Under the pieces are notes generated by a model. It worked only from the letters and a program-made list of their open reading frames with translations, made no database searches and had not been told where the DNA came from. From the NCBI RefSeq assembly GCF_001238295.1, contig NZ_LGXZ01000011.1, positions 88,106-152,105 of the forward strand: a stretch of DNA of 64,000 nt. Reading direction: 5' to 3'. The DNA is from Ruegeria sp. 6PALISEP08. Lineage in GTDB: Bacteria; Pseudomonadota; Alphaproteobacteria; Rhodobacterales; Rhodobacteraceae. Made by a program: the position numbers and the translations under genes. Of this stretch, positions 48,617 through 57,719 are shown in pieces; within the stretch, counting starts at the first letter, position 1, and each line of letters opens with the position of its first letter.

Positions 48617-49077
48617 ACCCGGTCAATACGCGCCTGATAGCAGTTGTTTCGGGCCGAGCGGACATGGATATAGGCGATGTCCGCTCGGGCCAGGATGTCC
48701 TTCACCGCTGCGCCGATCTGGTCCGTGGGTGTGATCGCTCCGGTGCCGTAGACGATCCGGTCATCCGACCCATAACCCTTGATCAGGTAGTCAGGAGAGG
48801 TGGTCAGGATCTCGGGCATCTCTTTCCCCTCGTACCGCTCACACGGTGCAGCACACAGAAAAATCGGGCCGGTTTCTGCGTAAGGATGCGTCTCTAAAAA
48901 AGGGCAATATGCCAATATCAGCATCTCTTTGCCTTCTGGAATGTTCTGCAGGCAGTGCCGGCAAGGGTTGCCTGCGCCCGTCGAAACGGAACGCTCGGGC
49001 GTAGCGCCATAAGCGTCTGGCCCTCCGGCCTGAAGGGCGCGGACCTTGTCTGTGGGAAGTGCGGTGATCTTGAACAT
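48613..49077 (-). CDS. DUF1203 domain-containing protein
   Basis: 154 residues. MFKITALPTDKVRALQAGG at the start and GAGNPCRHCLQNIPEG with two Cys and one His are the DUF1203 marks. A second Cys pair follows (CPFLETHP and CAAPCERYEG). Function unknown. ATG at 49077 follows AAAGGAGA, while the frame opening at 49404 overlaps dnaE2 antisense and is not used. Confidence 0.87.
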   Translation of the reverse strand: MFKITALPTDKVRALQAGGPDAYGATPERSVSTGAGNPCRHCLQNIPEGKEMLILAYCPFLETHPYAETGPIFLCAAPCERYEGKEMPEILTTSPDYLIKGYGSDDRIVYGTGAITPTDQIGAAVKDILARADIAYIHVRSARNNCYQARIDRV

Positions 49078-49155
49078 ATCGGGTCTCCTTTTCTTTAACC
49101 ATGTCCACCCGGGACATCCCAAGCGACCCGTTTCCTGCTCAAAGGACTCGAAAAA

Positions 49156-49170
49156 GAACAAAACGTGAAT
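49156..49170 (+). promoter_or_regulatory. LexA (SOS) box of dnaE2
   Basis: GAAC-AAAACGT-GAAT fits the alphaproteobacterial LexA operator GAAC-N7-GAAC with one change in the last base. It overlaps a TATAAT at 49170-49175. A ribosome site AGGGAA follows before the ATG at 49187. The spacing leaves a very short leader if TATAAT is the -10, so the exact start of transcription is uncertain. Confidence 0.65.
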
Positions 49171-49186
49171 ATAATAGGGAATCGTC

Positions 49187-52105
49187 ATGTATGCCGAGCT
49201 GTCGATCACGTCGAACTTCACCTTCCTCACCGGGGCCTCCCACCCCGAGGAGTATATGGAGCGTGCCGTCACCCTGGGCCTGCCCGCCATTGCGATTGCC
49301 GATGACAACTCGGTCGCCGGGATCGTCCGCGCCCATACCCAAGCGCGCGAGATCGCCCGTAGGGTCCGCGAACGGCTGGAGTGGGAAGCACAGAATACCT
49401 CCATCGGCCCGCCTTGCCCCGATCATATCCCCAAACCGCCGTCCTATCCGGTCCACGCAGTACCCCGCCTGATCCCGGCGGCGCGGCTGATCTTCACCGA
49501 CGCGCCGACCGTCACCGCCCTGCCCCTGAACCGGCAGGGCTGGGCCAACCTGTGCCGCATCCTGTCCACGGGCCGCCTGCGTGCCGAGAAAGGCGACTGC
49601 ATCCTGCACCTGTCTGACTTTTTGGAGTTCTCTGACGGCCTCCACCTGCTGCTCTGGCCACAGGCGGACCGATCCCAAGGCGGCGCGAACGCGTGGCGAA
49701 CACAGACGCAACAGCTGACGCGCCGCTTTGCCGGGCGGATACATCTGTTGATGCACCCACGATATGACGGTGCCGACGGTTCATATTTCTCTTTATTAGA
49801 GACTGAATCAAAGCAACTTGGCATCCCCACGCTCGCCAGTGCCACACCGATGATGCATCACGGGGTCCGCCGTAAGCTGGGTGACGTCATGACCGCCATC
49901 CGCCTGCGCCGTAAGGTGGACGAGTTAGGCCGAGAGGCTTTGGCCAATGGCGAACAACGTCTGCGCTCCGAGACCGAGATGCTGCGTATCTTCAAAGGTC
50001 ATGAGGGCGCTGTTGCCCGCGCCCATGAGCTCAGCACCCAACTCATATTCTCGCTCGACGAGCTGCGCTATGACTATCCCAGCGAGGGTAGCGAACAGGA
50101 AACCCCAACCGAGCGTCTGCACCGTCTGGCGCATGAGGGGTTGAAATGGCGCTATCCGGCGGGCGCGTCCGAGAAGGCCCAGAAGATGCTGGCGCATGAG
50201 CTCACCCTGATCGGCAAGCTTAAATATGAACCCTACTTCCTGACCGTCCGCGACATCGTCCATTTCGCGCGCTCGCGTGACATCCTCTGCCAGGGGCGCG
50301 GCTCGGCGGCCAATTCGGTGGTCTGCTTCTGCCTCGGCATTACCGAGGTCAGCCCCGAAATGGGCACGATGGTGTTCGAACGCTTTGTGTCCGAGGCCCG
50401 CGATGAGCCGCCGGACATTGACGTGGATTTCGAACACGAACGCCGCGAAGAGGTGATCCAGCACATCTATGACCGCTATGGCCGCGAACGCGCGGGGCTG
50501 TGCGCCACGGTTGTGCATTACCGAGGCAAACGCGCCATCCGCGAGGTGGGCCGCGCGATGGGGCTGACCGAAGACACGATCTCGGCGCTGTCCTCGCAGC
50601 TTTGGGGGTTCTTCTCGACCGTCGGGCTCGAGGCGCACCGGATGCGGGAAATCGGCCTTGATCCCGAGGATCGCCGATTGAAACAGACTCTAATGTTGGC
50701 TTACGAGATCGACGGCTTCCCCCGCCACCTCTCTCAGCACGTGGGCGGCTTCATCATCACCGAAGGGCGTCTGGACGAGCTTGTCCCCATCGAAAACGCC
50801 ACGATGGAGGACCGCACGGTCATCTGCTGGGACAAGGATGACATCGATAGTCTGGGCATCCTGAAGGTCGATGTCCTAAGCCTCGGGATGCTCACCTGCA
50901 TCCGCAAAGCGTTCGATCTGATCGGGCAGCAGCATCAGACCAGCTATACGCTGGCGACCCTGCCGCCCGAGGACCCGGTGGTTTATGACATGCTTTGCAA
51001 GGCCGACAGCATCGGTGTGTTTCAGGTGGAATCACGTGCACAGATGAACTTTCTCCCCCGAATGCGGCCGCGCAATTTCTATGATCTGGTGATCGAGGTC
51101 GCCATCATCCGCCCCGGCCCCATTCAGGGCGATATGGTTCACCCCTATATCCGCCGCCGAAATGGCGAAGAGGAGGTCAGCTTCCCCTCGGACGAACTGG
51201 GCGAGGTGTTGGGTAAAACGTTGGGCGTGCCGCTGTTTCAGGAACAGGCGATGCAGATCGCCATCGTCGGCGCGGGTTTCACCCCGGAACAGGCCGACAG
51301 GCTGCGCCGCTCGCTGGCAACATTCAAGAAGCACGGCAATGTCAGCGAATTCCGCGCGCTGTTCCTGCGTGGTATGAAGCGCAACGGGTATGATGACGAC
51401 TTTGCCGAGCGCTGTTTTTCGCAGATCGAAGGGTTTGGGTCATACGGTTTCCCCGAAAGCCACGCGGCCAGCTTTGCGTTGCTAGTCTATGCCTCGGCCT
51501 GGATCAAATGCCACCACCCCGGCATTTTCGCCTGCGCCCTGCTGAATTCGCAGCCGATGGGGTTCTATGCCCCCGCCCAGATCGTGCGCGATGCGCGCGA
51601 GCATGGCGTTCAGGTGCGCCCGGTCTGCATCAATGCCAGCTTCTGGGACAATGTGATGGAGCCGGACGGCCATGGCGGGCTGGCCCTGCGGCTGGGGTTC
51701 CGCCAGATCAAAGGGCTGAGCGAGGAAGACGCCAGTTGGCTGACTGCCGCGCGCGGCAATGGCTACACTCAAGTCGACGATGTCTGGCGCCGCGCGGGCC
51801 TTGGCCCGTCGGTGATCGAACGGTTGGCCGAGGCCGATGCCTTCGCCGGCTGCGACCTGACCCGGCGCGAGGCACTGTGGCAGGCCAAGGCGATTGCCAC
51901 CGCAAAGCCCTTACCCCTGTTCTCGCAAGATCTGGAAGGCGAGGCGCTGGACGAGCCCGAAGCCTATCTGCCGCAGATGACATTGGGTGAACAGGTGGTC
52001 GAGGATTACGTCGCTACCCGTCTTAGCCTGCGGGCGCATCCGGTGGCCCTGCTACGACATCTGCTGACGCCCGAGCTGCGCGACAAAACCACGCCTGTTG
52101 CCTGA
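49187..52105 (+). CDS. dnaE2: error-prone DNA polymerase DnaE2, C-terminally short
   Basis: Translesion polymerase of the SOS mutasome, working with ImuB. 972 residues. The PHP domain opens with AELSITSNFTFLTGASHPEE. The palm carries the catalytic aspartates in PDIDVDFEHERREEVIQ, and later blocks include YDLVIEVAIIRPGPIQGDMVHPY and GFGSYGFPESHAASFALL. It ends at LRDKTTPVA and lacks the OB-fold region that normally follows in the family (full proteins are usually above 1000 residues). The sequence after the stop shows no frame that restores it. Preceded by a LexA box. Confidence 0.93.
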   Translation: MYAELSITSNFTFLTGASHPEEYMERAVTLGLPAIAIADDNSVAGIVRAHTQAREIARRVRERLEWEAQNTSIGPPCPDHIPKPPSYPVHAVPRLIPAARLIFTDAPTVTALPLNRQGWANLCRILSTGRLRAEKGDCILHLSDFLEFSDGLHLLLWPQADRSQGGANAWRTQTQQLTRRFAGRIHLLMHPRYDGADGSYFSLLETESKQLGIPTLASATPMMHHGVRRKLGDVMTAIRLRRKVDELGREALANGEQRLRSETEMLRIFKGHEGAVARAHELSTQLIFSLDELRYDYPSEGSEQETPTERLHRLAHEGLKWRYPAGASEKAQKMLAHELTLIGKLKYEPYFLTVRDIVHFARSRDILCQGRGSAANSVVCFCLGITEVSPEMGTMVFERFVSEARDEPPDIDVDFEHERREEVIQHIYDRYGRERAGLCATVVHYRGKRAIREVGRAMGLTEDTISALSSQLWGFFSTVGLEAHRMREIGLDPEDRRLKQTLMLAYEIDGFPRHLSQHVGGFIITEGRLDELVPIENATMEDRTVICWDKDDIDSLGILKVDVLSLGMLTCIRKAFDLIGQQHQTSYTLATLPPEDPVVYDMLCKADSIGVFQVESRAQMNFLPRMRPRNFYDLVIEVAIIRPGPIQGDMVHPYIRRRNGEEEVSFPSDELGEVLGKTLGVPLFQEQAMQIAIVGAGFTPEQADRLRRSLATFKKHGNVSEFRALFLRGMKRNGYDDDFAERCFSQIEGFGSYGFPESHAASFALLVYASAWIKCHHPGIFACALLNSQPMGFYAPAQIVRDAREHGVQVRPVCINASFWDNVMEPDGHGGLALRLGFRQIKGLSEEDASWLTAARGNGYTQVDDVWRRAGLGPSVIERLAEADAFAGCDLTRREALWQAKAIATAKPLPLFSQDLEGEALDEPEAYLPQMTLGEQVVEDYVATRLSLRAHPVALLRHLLTPELRDKTTPVA

Positions 52106-52153
52106 CCGCGCAACCGGATATTGGCCATGAACAGAGTCGAATTTGGTGACCTC

Positions 52154-52567
52154 ATGGCCAGACCCACCCTACCACCCCGCTTTCCGGCAACGCCCGAGCA
52201 AATCAATGCTCAGGTCCACGCCTTCTATGCCCGCGTGCGCGAAGACGCTGTGCTGGGCCCGGTTTTTGCCAACCATGTCACCGACTGGCCCACTCATGAG
52301 GACAAGATCGCCGCCTTCTGGCGCAATGCCATCCTTTATGAGCGCAGCTATGACGGCAATCCGCAGCGGGTTCACATCGAACGGCCCGATGTAAAACCCG
52401 AGATGTTCGTCCACTGGCTGGACCTGTTCGAAGACGTCGCCGCGCAGACCCTGCCACCAGAAACCTCTACCCCTTGGGTCGCGCTGGCCCGGCGCATCGG
52501 CGTGGGGATGAAGGCCGGGGTGCAATCGGCCCGCCAGCACAAGGACGCACCACCGATCCTGCGTTGA
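52154..52567 (+). CDS. group III truncated haemoglobin
   Basis: 137 residues, 2-over-2 globin. TPEQINAQVHAFYARVREDAVLGPVF is the A-B-E helix opening; WPTHEDKIAAFWRNAIL and the HIERPDVKPEMFVHWLDLF segment with the likely proximal His follow. ATG 52154 has GGTGA at good spacing and fits family length; ATG 52127 is nine codons upstream and also possible. Group III members bind oxygen or NO, physiological role unclear. It begins 48 bases after the short dnaE2. Confidence 0.87.
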   Translation: MARPTLPPRFPATPEQINAQVHAFYARVREDAVLGPVFANHVTDWPTHEDKIAAFWRNAILYERSYDGNPQRVHIERPDVKPEMFVHWLDLFEDVAAQTLPPETSTPWVALARRIGVGMKAGVQSARQHKDAPPILR

Positions 52568-52701
52568 TCCCACATCATAGCTGGCTTGCGGTGTTAGCGG
52601 TAAAATAGGGGCTATGCGGGCCGAGAGAATAGGGTTACTCAGAGGCAAGACAGCCCCTCTGCGCTGCCCTTTCACATCGAAACATCACCCGAGGCCGACC
52701 C

Positions 52702-53640
52702 ATGAGCACTCAGAACACCACTCTCCGGGGTCTTGGCTATGCATTTGCGGGCTTTGCGGTCTTTGCCACCCATGACGCGCTGATCAAGGTGCTGGGCGGG
52801 ACTTATTCGGTGATGCAGATCATCTTTTTTGCCACGCTGTTTTCCTTTGTCCCTATGGCGGTGACGATCCTGACCGACAGGACCACGGGCAATTTCCTGC
52901 CGCATCACCCGTGGCTGGTACTGCTGCGTTCAGGCCTGATGGTGACGGCCATGTCCTGCGCTTTCTATGCGTTTTCGGTCCTGCCACTGGCCGAGGTTTA
53001 TTCGTTGCTGTTTTCCTTTCCCCTGATCGTAACGGTCCTTTCAATCCCGATTCTGGGCGAGGTTGTCCGCGCCCAGCGCTGGGCCGCCGTCGGAGTAGGC
53101 CTGATTGGCGTCCTGATCGTTCTGCGCCCCGGTTCAACAGATATCACGCTGGGGCACCTCGCCGCTTTGACAGCCGCGTTCTGCAGCGCCTTCGCCTCGG
53201 TTTTGGTACGTAAGATCGGAAATGAGGAACGCTCGGCGGTATTGATCCTCTACCCGATGCTACTGGCCATCTTGGTGATGAGCCTGACGCTACCCGCCAT
53301 CTATCAACCACCCTCGCTGTTGCACCTGGCGATGATGGCGCTGGTCGGCGTGTTCTCGGTCATCGCCCAGCACCTGATCATTCTGGCCTACAGGGCCGCG
53401 CCTGCCGGTGTTGTCGCCCCCAGCCAGTACAGCCAGATCATCTGGGCGACGATCTTTGGCATGGTTTTCTTTGGTGAACGCCCGGACATCTGGGTCGCGG
53501 TTGGAGCAAGCGTCATCATCGCGTCCGGCGTCTACGTTGTCTGGCGCGAGAGTCGGGCGAATACGTCATCGGTCAACACGCCTGTTCTGCGCGTGCGGTC
53601 GCCTCGATCAGATACAGGTGCGACACGGCCGGGAGACTAG
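52702..53640 (+). CDS. EamA/DMT family transporter
   Basis: 312 residues, ten membrane helices in two EamA halves. GYAFAGFAVFATHDALIKVLGG is the first helix, and SGLMVTAMSCAFYAFSVLPLAEVYSLLFSFPLIV gives helices 3 and 4 (cut: SGLMVTAMSCAFYAF and PLAEVYSLLFSFPLIV). The second half repeats the pattern (SVIAQHLIILAYRAAPAGVV, PSQYSQIIWATIFG). The opening is similar to S-adenosylmethionine/homoserine-type exporters of the family, but substrate is not assignable. Confidence 0.88.
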   Translation: MSTQNTTLRGLGYAFAGFAVFATHDALIKVLGGTYSVMQIIFFATLFSFVPMAVTILTDRTTGNFLPHHPWLVLLRSGLMVTAMSCAFYAFSVLPLAEVYSLLFSFPLIVTVLSIPILGEVVRAQRWAAVGVGLIGVLIVLRPGSTDITLGHLAALTAAFCSAFASVLVRKIGNEERSAVLILYPMLLAILVMSLTLPAIYQPPSLLHLAMMALVGVFSVIAQHLIILAYRAAPAGVVAPSQYSQIIWATIFGMVFFGERPDIWVAVGASVIIASGVYVVWRESRANTSSVNTPVLRVRSPRSDTGATRPGD

Positions 53641-53650
53641 AACCCAGGCG

Positions 53651-54376
53651 TCAAGTATCCTTGCATCTGATCTTGAGATCACCATTTGTACCTCTCTTAT
53701 CAAAGCGATCGATAGCACGTACCAAATCGCTCAGCCTTTTGTAGCCATAAGTTCGAGAGTCGAAATCCGGATACATCTTGCCTAATTGGCTTCCCACAAA
53801 TGAAAGACTGGCCCAACCGTCGGCTTCGTTCGTGTTTAGTACAACGTTCCGGATCAACTGGTATGCATGGTTCAGCTCATGCTTTGATTTTACGTCACCA
53901 GCTTTTTTGACCTGAGGCGCGCCAACTTCAGGCTTCTCTATGTTTTCAATGTAAATGAATCGGTTGCATGCTGCGACAAACGCGCTTGGTGCCTTGCGTT
54001 CGCCGATCCCAAACACATCCAATCCCTGTTCGCGGATACGACTGGCGAGACGGGTGAAATCACTGTCAGAGGACACCAATACAAATCCATTGAACCGGCC
54101 TGAATGCAGGATATCCATGGCGTCAATCACCAGCGCGATATCACTTGAATTCTTCTTTGATGTGTTAGCGAACTGCTGATGTGGAACGATGGCATATTCG
54201 GCCAGAGATTTTGCGTCCCACCCTTGGGGCGATCCATTGGAAAAATCCCCATAGATCCGCCTTAAACCCGCTTCGCCCAATGTTGCGATTTCTTCAAATA
54301 TCTCAGCGGCATGTTTTGCGGAAACGTTGTCCGCATCAATCAGAACCGCAAGGCGGTCCGTATTTCCTGGTATCAC
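53651..54376 (-). CDS. NYN-domain protein with C-terminal OST-HTH/LOTUS domain
   Basis: 241 residues. The NYN (PIN-like RNase) domain at about 1-150 has its acidic metal site in VLIDADN, SDIALVIDAMD and LVSSDSDF. A C-terminal LOTUS/OST-HTH region at about 165-235 (AYQLIRNVVLNTNEADGWASL, cut to AYQLIRNVVLNT; YGYKRLSDLVRA) is typical of the LabA-like group. Probably an RNA-cleaving or RNA-binding regulator. GTG start at 54376 with GAGGAA upstream. Confidence 0.88.
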   Translation of the reverse strand: MIPGNTDRLAVLIDADNVSAKHAAEIFEEIATLGEAGLRRIYGDFSNGSPQGWDAKSLAEYAIVPHQQFANTSKKNSSDIALVIDAMDILHSGRFNGFVLVSSDSDFTRLASRIREQGLDVFGIGERKAPSAFVAACNRFIYIENIEKPEVGAPQVKKAGDVKSKHELNHAYQLIRNVVLNTNEADGWASLSFVGSQLGKMYPDFDSRTYGYKRLSDLVRAIDRFDKRGTNGDLKIRCKDT

Positions 54377-54429
54377 CTGAATTCCTCAACTCAAAATTTA
54401 ATTCGCATTGAGATATGTAAGAATGAAAA

Positions 54430-54451
54430 AGGGCGGACAAAAGCCCGCCCT
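54430..54451 (-). terminator. rho-independent terminator of adhC
   Basis: AGGGCGG at 54430-54436 and CCGCCCT at 54445-54451 form a 7-bp stem. On the minus strand it is followed by TTTTTC, 20 bases after the adhC stop. A classical intrinsic terminator between adhC and the NYN gene. Confidence 0.8.
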
Positions 54452-54471
54452 GTGCATTTTGCATATTTTTG

Positions 54472-55584
54472 TCAGTAGACTACGACAGATCTGATGCTCT
54501 CACCTTTATGCATCAGATCAAAGCCGTGGTTGATGTCGTCCAGACCCATGGTGTGGGTGATCATCGGATCGATCTCGATCTTGCCGTCCATGTACCAATC
54601 GACGATCTTGGGCACATCGGTCCGGCCCCGTGCGCCGCCAAAGGCGGTTCCGCGCCAAGAACGCCCGGTAACCAGCTGGAACGGACGGGTCGAGATTTCA
54701 GCCCCTGCAGGCGCCACGCCGATGATGATTGATTCACCCCAGCCCTTGTGCGCCGACTCAAGGGCTGCGCGCATCACGCCAACATTGCCGGTGGCATCAA
54801 AGGTATAATCCGCGCCGCCCTTGGTCAGGCTGACCAGATAAGGGACCAGATCGCCTTCGACCTCGGTCGGGTTGACGAAATCGGTCATGCCGAACTTGGT
54901 GGCCATCTCGACCTTTGACGGGTTGAGGTCGACGCCGACGATCTGGTCCGCTCCGGCCAAACGCAGGCCCTGGATCACGTTCAGGCCAATGCCGCCCAGA
55001 CCGAACACAATCGCGCGGCTACCGATTTCCACCTTGGCGGTGTTGATCACCGCACCAATGCCGGTGGTGACGCCGCAACCGATATAACAAATCTTGTCGA
55101 AGGGCGCGTCCTCACGCACCTTGGCCAGCGCGATCTCGGGCAGAACCGTGTGGTTCGAGAAGGTCGAGCAGCCCATGTAGTGCAGGATCGGATCGCCATC
55201 CAGCGTCGAGAACCGCGAGGTCCCGTCGGGCATCAGGCCCTTGCCTTGGGTTTCGCGGATCGCCTGACACAGGTTGGTTTTAGGATGCAGACAGTATTCA
55301 CACTCACGACATTCAGGAGTGTAGAGCGGGATCACGTGATCGCCTGGCTTCAGGCTTGTGACGCCCGGGCCGACCTCAACCACAACGCCCGCGCCTTCGT
55401 GGCCCAGAATGGCCGGGAACAGGCCTTCGGGATCGGCACCCGACAGGGTGAATTCATCGGTATGGCAGATGCCGGTGGCCTTGATTTCCACCAGAACCTC
55501 GCCCGCCTTGGGGCCTTCGAGGTTCACGTCCATCACTTCCAAAGGTTTGCCCGCCTGAACGGCAACGGCAGCACGGGTACGCAT
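54472..55584 (-). CDS. adhC: S-(hydroxymethyl)glutathione dehydrogenase / class III alcohol dehydrogenase
   Basis: Oxidises S-hydroxymethylglutathione (from formaldehyde) to S-formylglutathione, and also reduces S-nitrosoglutathione. 370 residues. Catalytic zinc ligands Cys40 and His62 (GHEGAG); structural zinc Cys92, Cys95, Cys98 and Cys106. The glycine-rich [12 protein letters not shown] binds NAD. The partner esterase (fghA) and the activating gfa are not beside it. Ends in a terminator at 54430-54451. Confidence 0.96.
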   Translation of the reverse strand: MRTRAAVAVQAGKPLEVMDVNLEGPKAGEVLVEIKATGICHTDEFTLSGADPEGLFPAILGHEGAGVVVEVGPGVTSLKPGDHVIPLYTPECRECEYCLHPKTNLCQAIRETQGKGLMPDGTSRFSTLDGDPILHYMGCSTFSNHTVLPEIALAKVREDAPFDKICYIGCGVTTGIGAVINTAKVEIGSRAIVFGLGGIGLNVIQGLRLAGADQIVGVDLNPSKVEMATKFGMTDFVNPTEVEGDLVPYLVSLTKGGADYTFDATGNVGVMRAALESAHKGWGESIIIGVAPAGAEISTRPFQLVTGRSWRGTAFGGARGRTDVPKIVDWYMDGKIEIDPMITHTMGLDDINHGFDLMHKGESIRSVVVY

Positions 55585-55714
55585 GGTGCTAATCTCCCTG
55601 TCTTATTCGCCCCGACCCTGCGTCAATTGCAGGGTGTTTTCAACTGTGCTTTCATGCCAGACTTGCTAATTGGTTGATATTGCAGAAACGACATCGCCGG
55701 AATGAGGAACGCCA

Positions 55715-56002
55715 ATGCACAGATTTATCCCGATTCTGATCCTTCTGGCCGCCTGTGCCGAAACACCCGTCTCCGAAGACGCACGCCTTGCGCCCGAGGC
55801 CGCGCCGGTTGATCTGGCCTTTTGTCAGGGCGAAGCATTTGCCAACTCCGTGGGCCAGCCGGTTTCAACCATTCGGGCCGATTTGCCGGAACGCACCCGC
55901 GTACTGGGGCCGGATGATATTGCGACGCAGGATTACCGGATCGACAGGCTGAACGTCTATGTAAACGGTGCGGGTGTTATTCAACGCCTGACCTGCGGGT
56001 AA
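55715..56002 (+). CDS. I78 family peptidase inhibitor, lipoprotein
   Basis: 95 residues. Lipobox LLAAC (Cys at 14) follows a short hydrophobic start. The mature part has the I78 inhibitor pattern with the two flanking cysteines: FCQGEAFANSVGQPVS, ending RIDRLNVYVNGAGVI and a terminal Cys. Such small lipoproteins are thought to protect the envelope from proteases. It lies between adhC and the LexA box of imuB. Confidence 0.85.
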   Translation: MHRFIPILILLAACAETPVSEDARLAPEAAPVDLAFCQGEAFANSVGQPVSTIRADLPERTRVLGPDDIATQDYRIDRLNVYVNGAGVIQRLTCG

Positions 56003-56032
56003 GCGTGGACTCAGCCGCTGATTCTCGGATAA

Positions 56033-56047
56033 GAACAAAGTGGGAAC
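56033..56047 (+). promoter_or_regulatory. LexA (SOS) box of imuB
   Basis: GAAC-AAAGTGG-GAAC is a perfect match to the alphaproteobacterial operator GAAC-N7-GAAC, 16 bases before the imuB start. It is close in sequence to the box of dnaE2 (both begin GAACAAA). Confidence 0.85.
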
Positions 56048-56063
56048 ATTTTGATGTCTGCCG

Positions 56064-57716
56064 ATGCCAAAACGCCGAATACTCTCACTGTGGTTTCCCC
56101 GTCTTGGGGCTGAACGGCTGATCCGCGCCGCGCGGGGGCTGCATTCTGGGCCGTTGGCCGTGGTCACTGAGCAGTCGAACATGCAGGTCATTACCTCGCT
56201 GAATATTGAGGCGCAGGCCGCCGGGCTGCGTGTGGGCCAGCCGGTGCGCGATGCCCATGCCATGTGCGCCAGCCTGATCACACGGCATCGCAACGCCCCG
56301 GCCGAGGCCGCGTTTCTGACCGCGCTACGCCGCTGGGCGGGTAAGTTCAGCCCCTGGGTAGCCGAAGAGGCTCCGGACGGGCTGATCGTCGACCTGTCGG
56401 GCTGCGCGCATCTGTTTGGCGGAGAAGAGGCGCTGCTGAGCGTGCTTGAAACCGACTGCGCCGATATGGGCCTCAGCGTGCAGATGGGCATTGCCGACAC
56501 GCTGGGCGCAGCCTGGGCTTTGGCCCGCTATGCGGGGCAAGAGGCCACATCCGACCGCAATGGCGATGCCATCAGCCAAGAAGCTCGCGCCACCCGCGCC
56601 CGGGCGGGTAAACGGCGGCACTGGACCAAAGGCGGGGCTGCACCACAGGTGATGGCCTTGGGTGGTGGCGCGCGCATTGCGGCACCGGGGCAATCTTATG
56701 GTGCACTCAGCCCCCTGCCTATCGCGGCGCTGCGGTTGGACGATCCGGTTGTGGCACAGCTGAACCGTCTGGGACTGCGCCGGATCGGCGACCTGCTGGG
56801 CCAGCCGCGTGCCAATTTGGCGCGGCGCTTTGGGCGTGGGCTGGTGCTGCGGCTGGATCAGGCCATGGGCAGCGCGCCCGAGCCGGTTTCTCCGGCCCGC
56901 CCACCGCATCATTTTGCGGTACGGATGACGCTGCCCAATCCGATTGGTCTGATTGAAGATGTCATGGCTGCCGTCGATCGGGTGCTGCCAACGCTCTGCG
57001 CCAAGCTGGAAGAGAAAGATCGCGGTGTCCGCACCTTGCGGCTGGAGGCGCATCGCGCCGATCAGGCTGCCGAGGTTATCGAGATTGGGCTGGCCCGTCC
57101 GACCTATGACAAACACCGGATTCGTCCATTGTTAGAGATGAAAGTTGACAAGATCGATGCAGGCTATGGCATCGACATGCTGCGGCTTGAGGCGATCCAG
57201 ACCGAGCCCATCCACGCCCGCACGATCGCCGGTCATGCCGAGGCGCGCCGCGTGGCCCGTAACAGGCTTGAGGGCAATACAGCCGTGGATGACCTGATCG
57301 GCAAGCTGGGCGCAAGGGTAGGGCTGGAGGCGATCACGCGGCGACATCCAGCGGCCTCGCACATCCCCGAGAAAACGGCGCAGACGCTGGCAGCGGCGTG
57401 GTCGGAGCCTGCACGCGACTGGCCTGCGCCGCCACGCCCCCGGCCCTTGCAGATGTGGCAGCCCGAGCCGGTTATGGCGCCGGAGACCCCGGATGTTCCA
57501 ACCACCTTCCGCTGGCGCGGGCGCGACTGGCGACTGGCGCAGGCCACCGGCCCGGAACGGATCGCACCGGAATGGTGGCTGGATGATCCCAACTGGCGCA
57601 GCGGCGTGCGCGATTACTGGGTGGTGGTGACAGAACAGGGGGAGCGTCTATGGCTGTTTTACGGCCATGGCGGCACTATGTCGGCAGGCTGGTTCTGTCA
57701 GGGGTATTTTTGTTAG
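56064..57716 (+). CDS. imuB: ImuB, Y-family polymerase-like mutasome protein
   Basis: 550 residues. A Y-family fold whose opening is LSLWFPRLGAERLIR in place of the catalytic D-x-D strand, so it has no polymerase activity but links DnaE2 to the beta clamp. Later blocks are LIVDLSGCAHLFGGEEALL, the helix-hairpin region QLNRLGLRRIGDLLGQPRA, and the C-terminal GRDWRLAQATGPERIAPEWW. imuB usually sits between imuA and dnaE2, but here it stands alone. Ends 3 bases from the convergent SDR gene. Confidence 0.92.
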   Translation: MPKRRILSLWFPRLGAERLIRAARGLHSGPLAVVTEQSNMQVITSLNIEAQAAGLRVGQPVRDAHAMCASLITRHRNAPAEAAFLTALRRWAGKFSPWVAEEAPDGLIVDLSGCAHLFGGEEALLSVLETDCADMGLSVQMGIADTLGAAWALARYAGQEATSDRNGDAISQEARATRARAGKRRHWTKGGAAPQVMALGGGARIAAPGQSYGALSPLPIAALRLDDPVVAQLNRLGLRRIGDLLGQPRANLARRFGRGLVLRLDQAMGSAPEPVSPARPPHHFAVRMTLPNPIGLIEDVMAAVDRVLPTLCAKLEEKDRGVRTLRLEAHRADQAAEVIEIGLARPTYDKHRIRPLLEMKVDKIDAGYGIDMLRLEAIQTEPIHARTIAGHAEARRVARNRLEGNTAVDDLIGKLGARVGLEAITRRHPAASHIPEKTAQTLAAAWSEPARDWPAPPRPRPLQMWQPEPVMAPETPDVPTTFRWRGRDWRLAQATGPERIAPEWWLDDPNWRSGVRDYWVVVTEQGERLWLFYGHGGTMSAGWFCQGYFC

Positions 57717-57719
57717 ACT

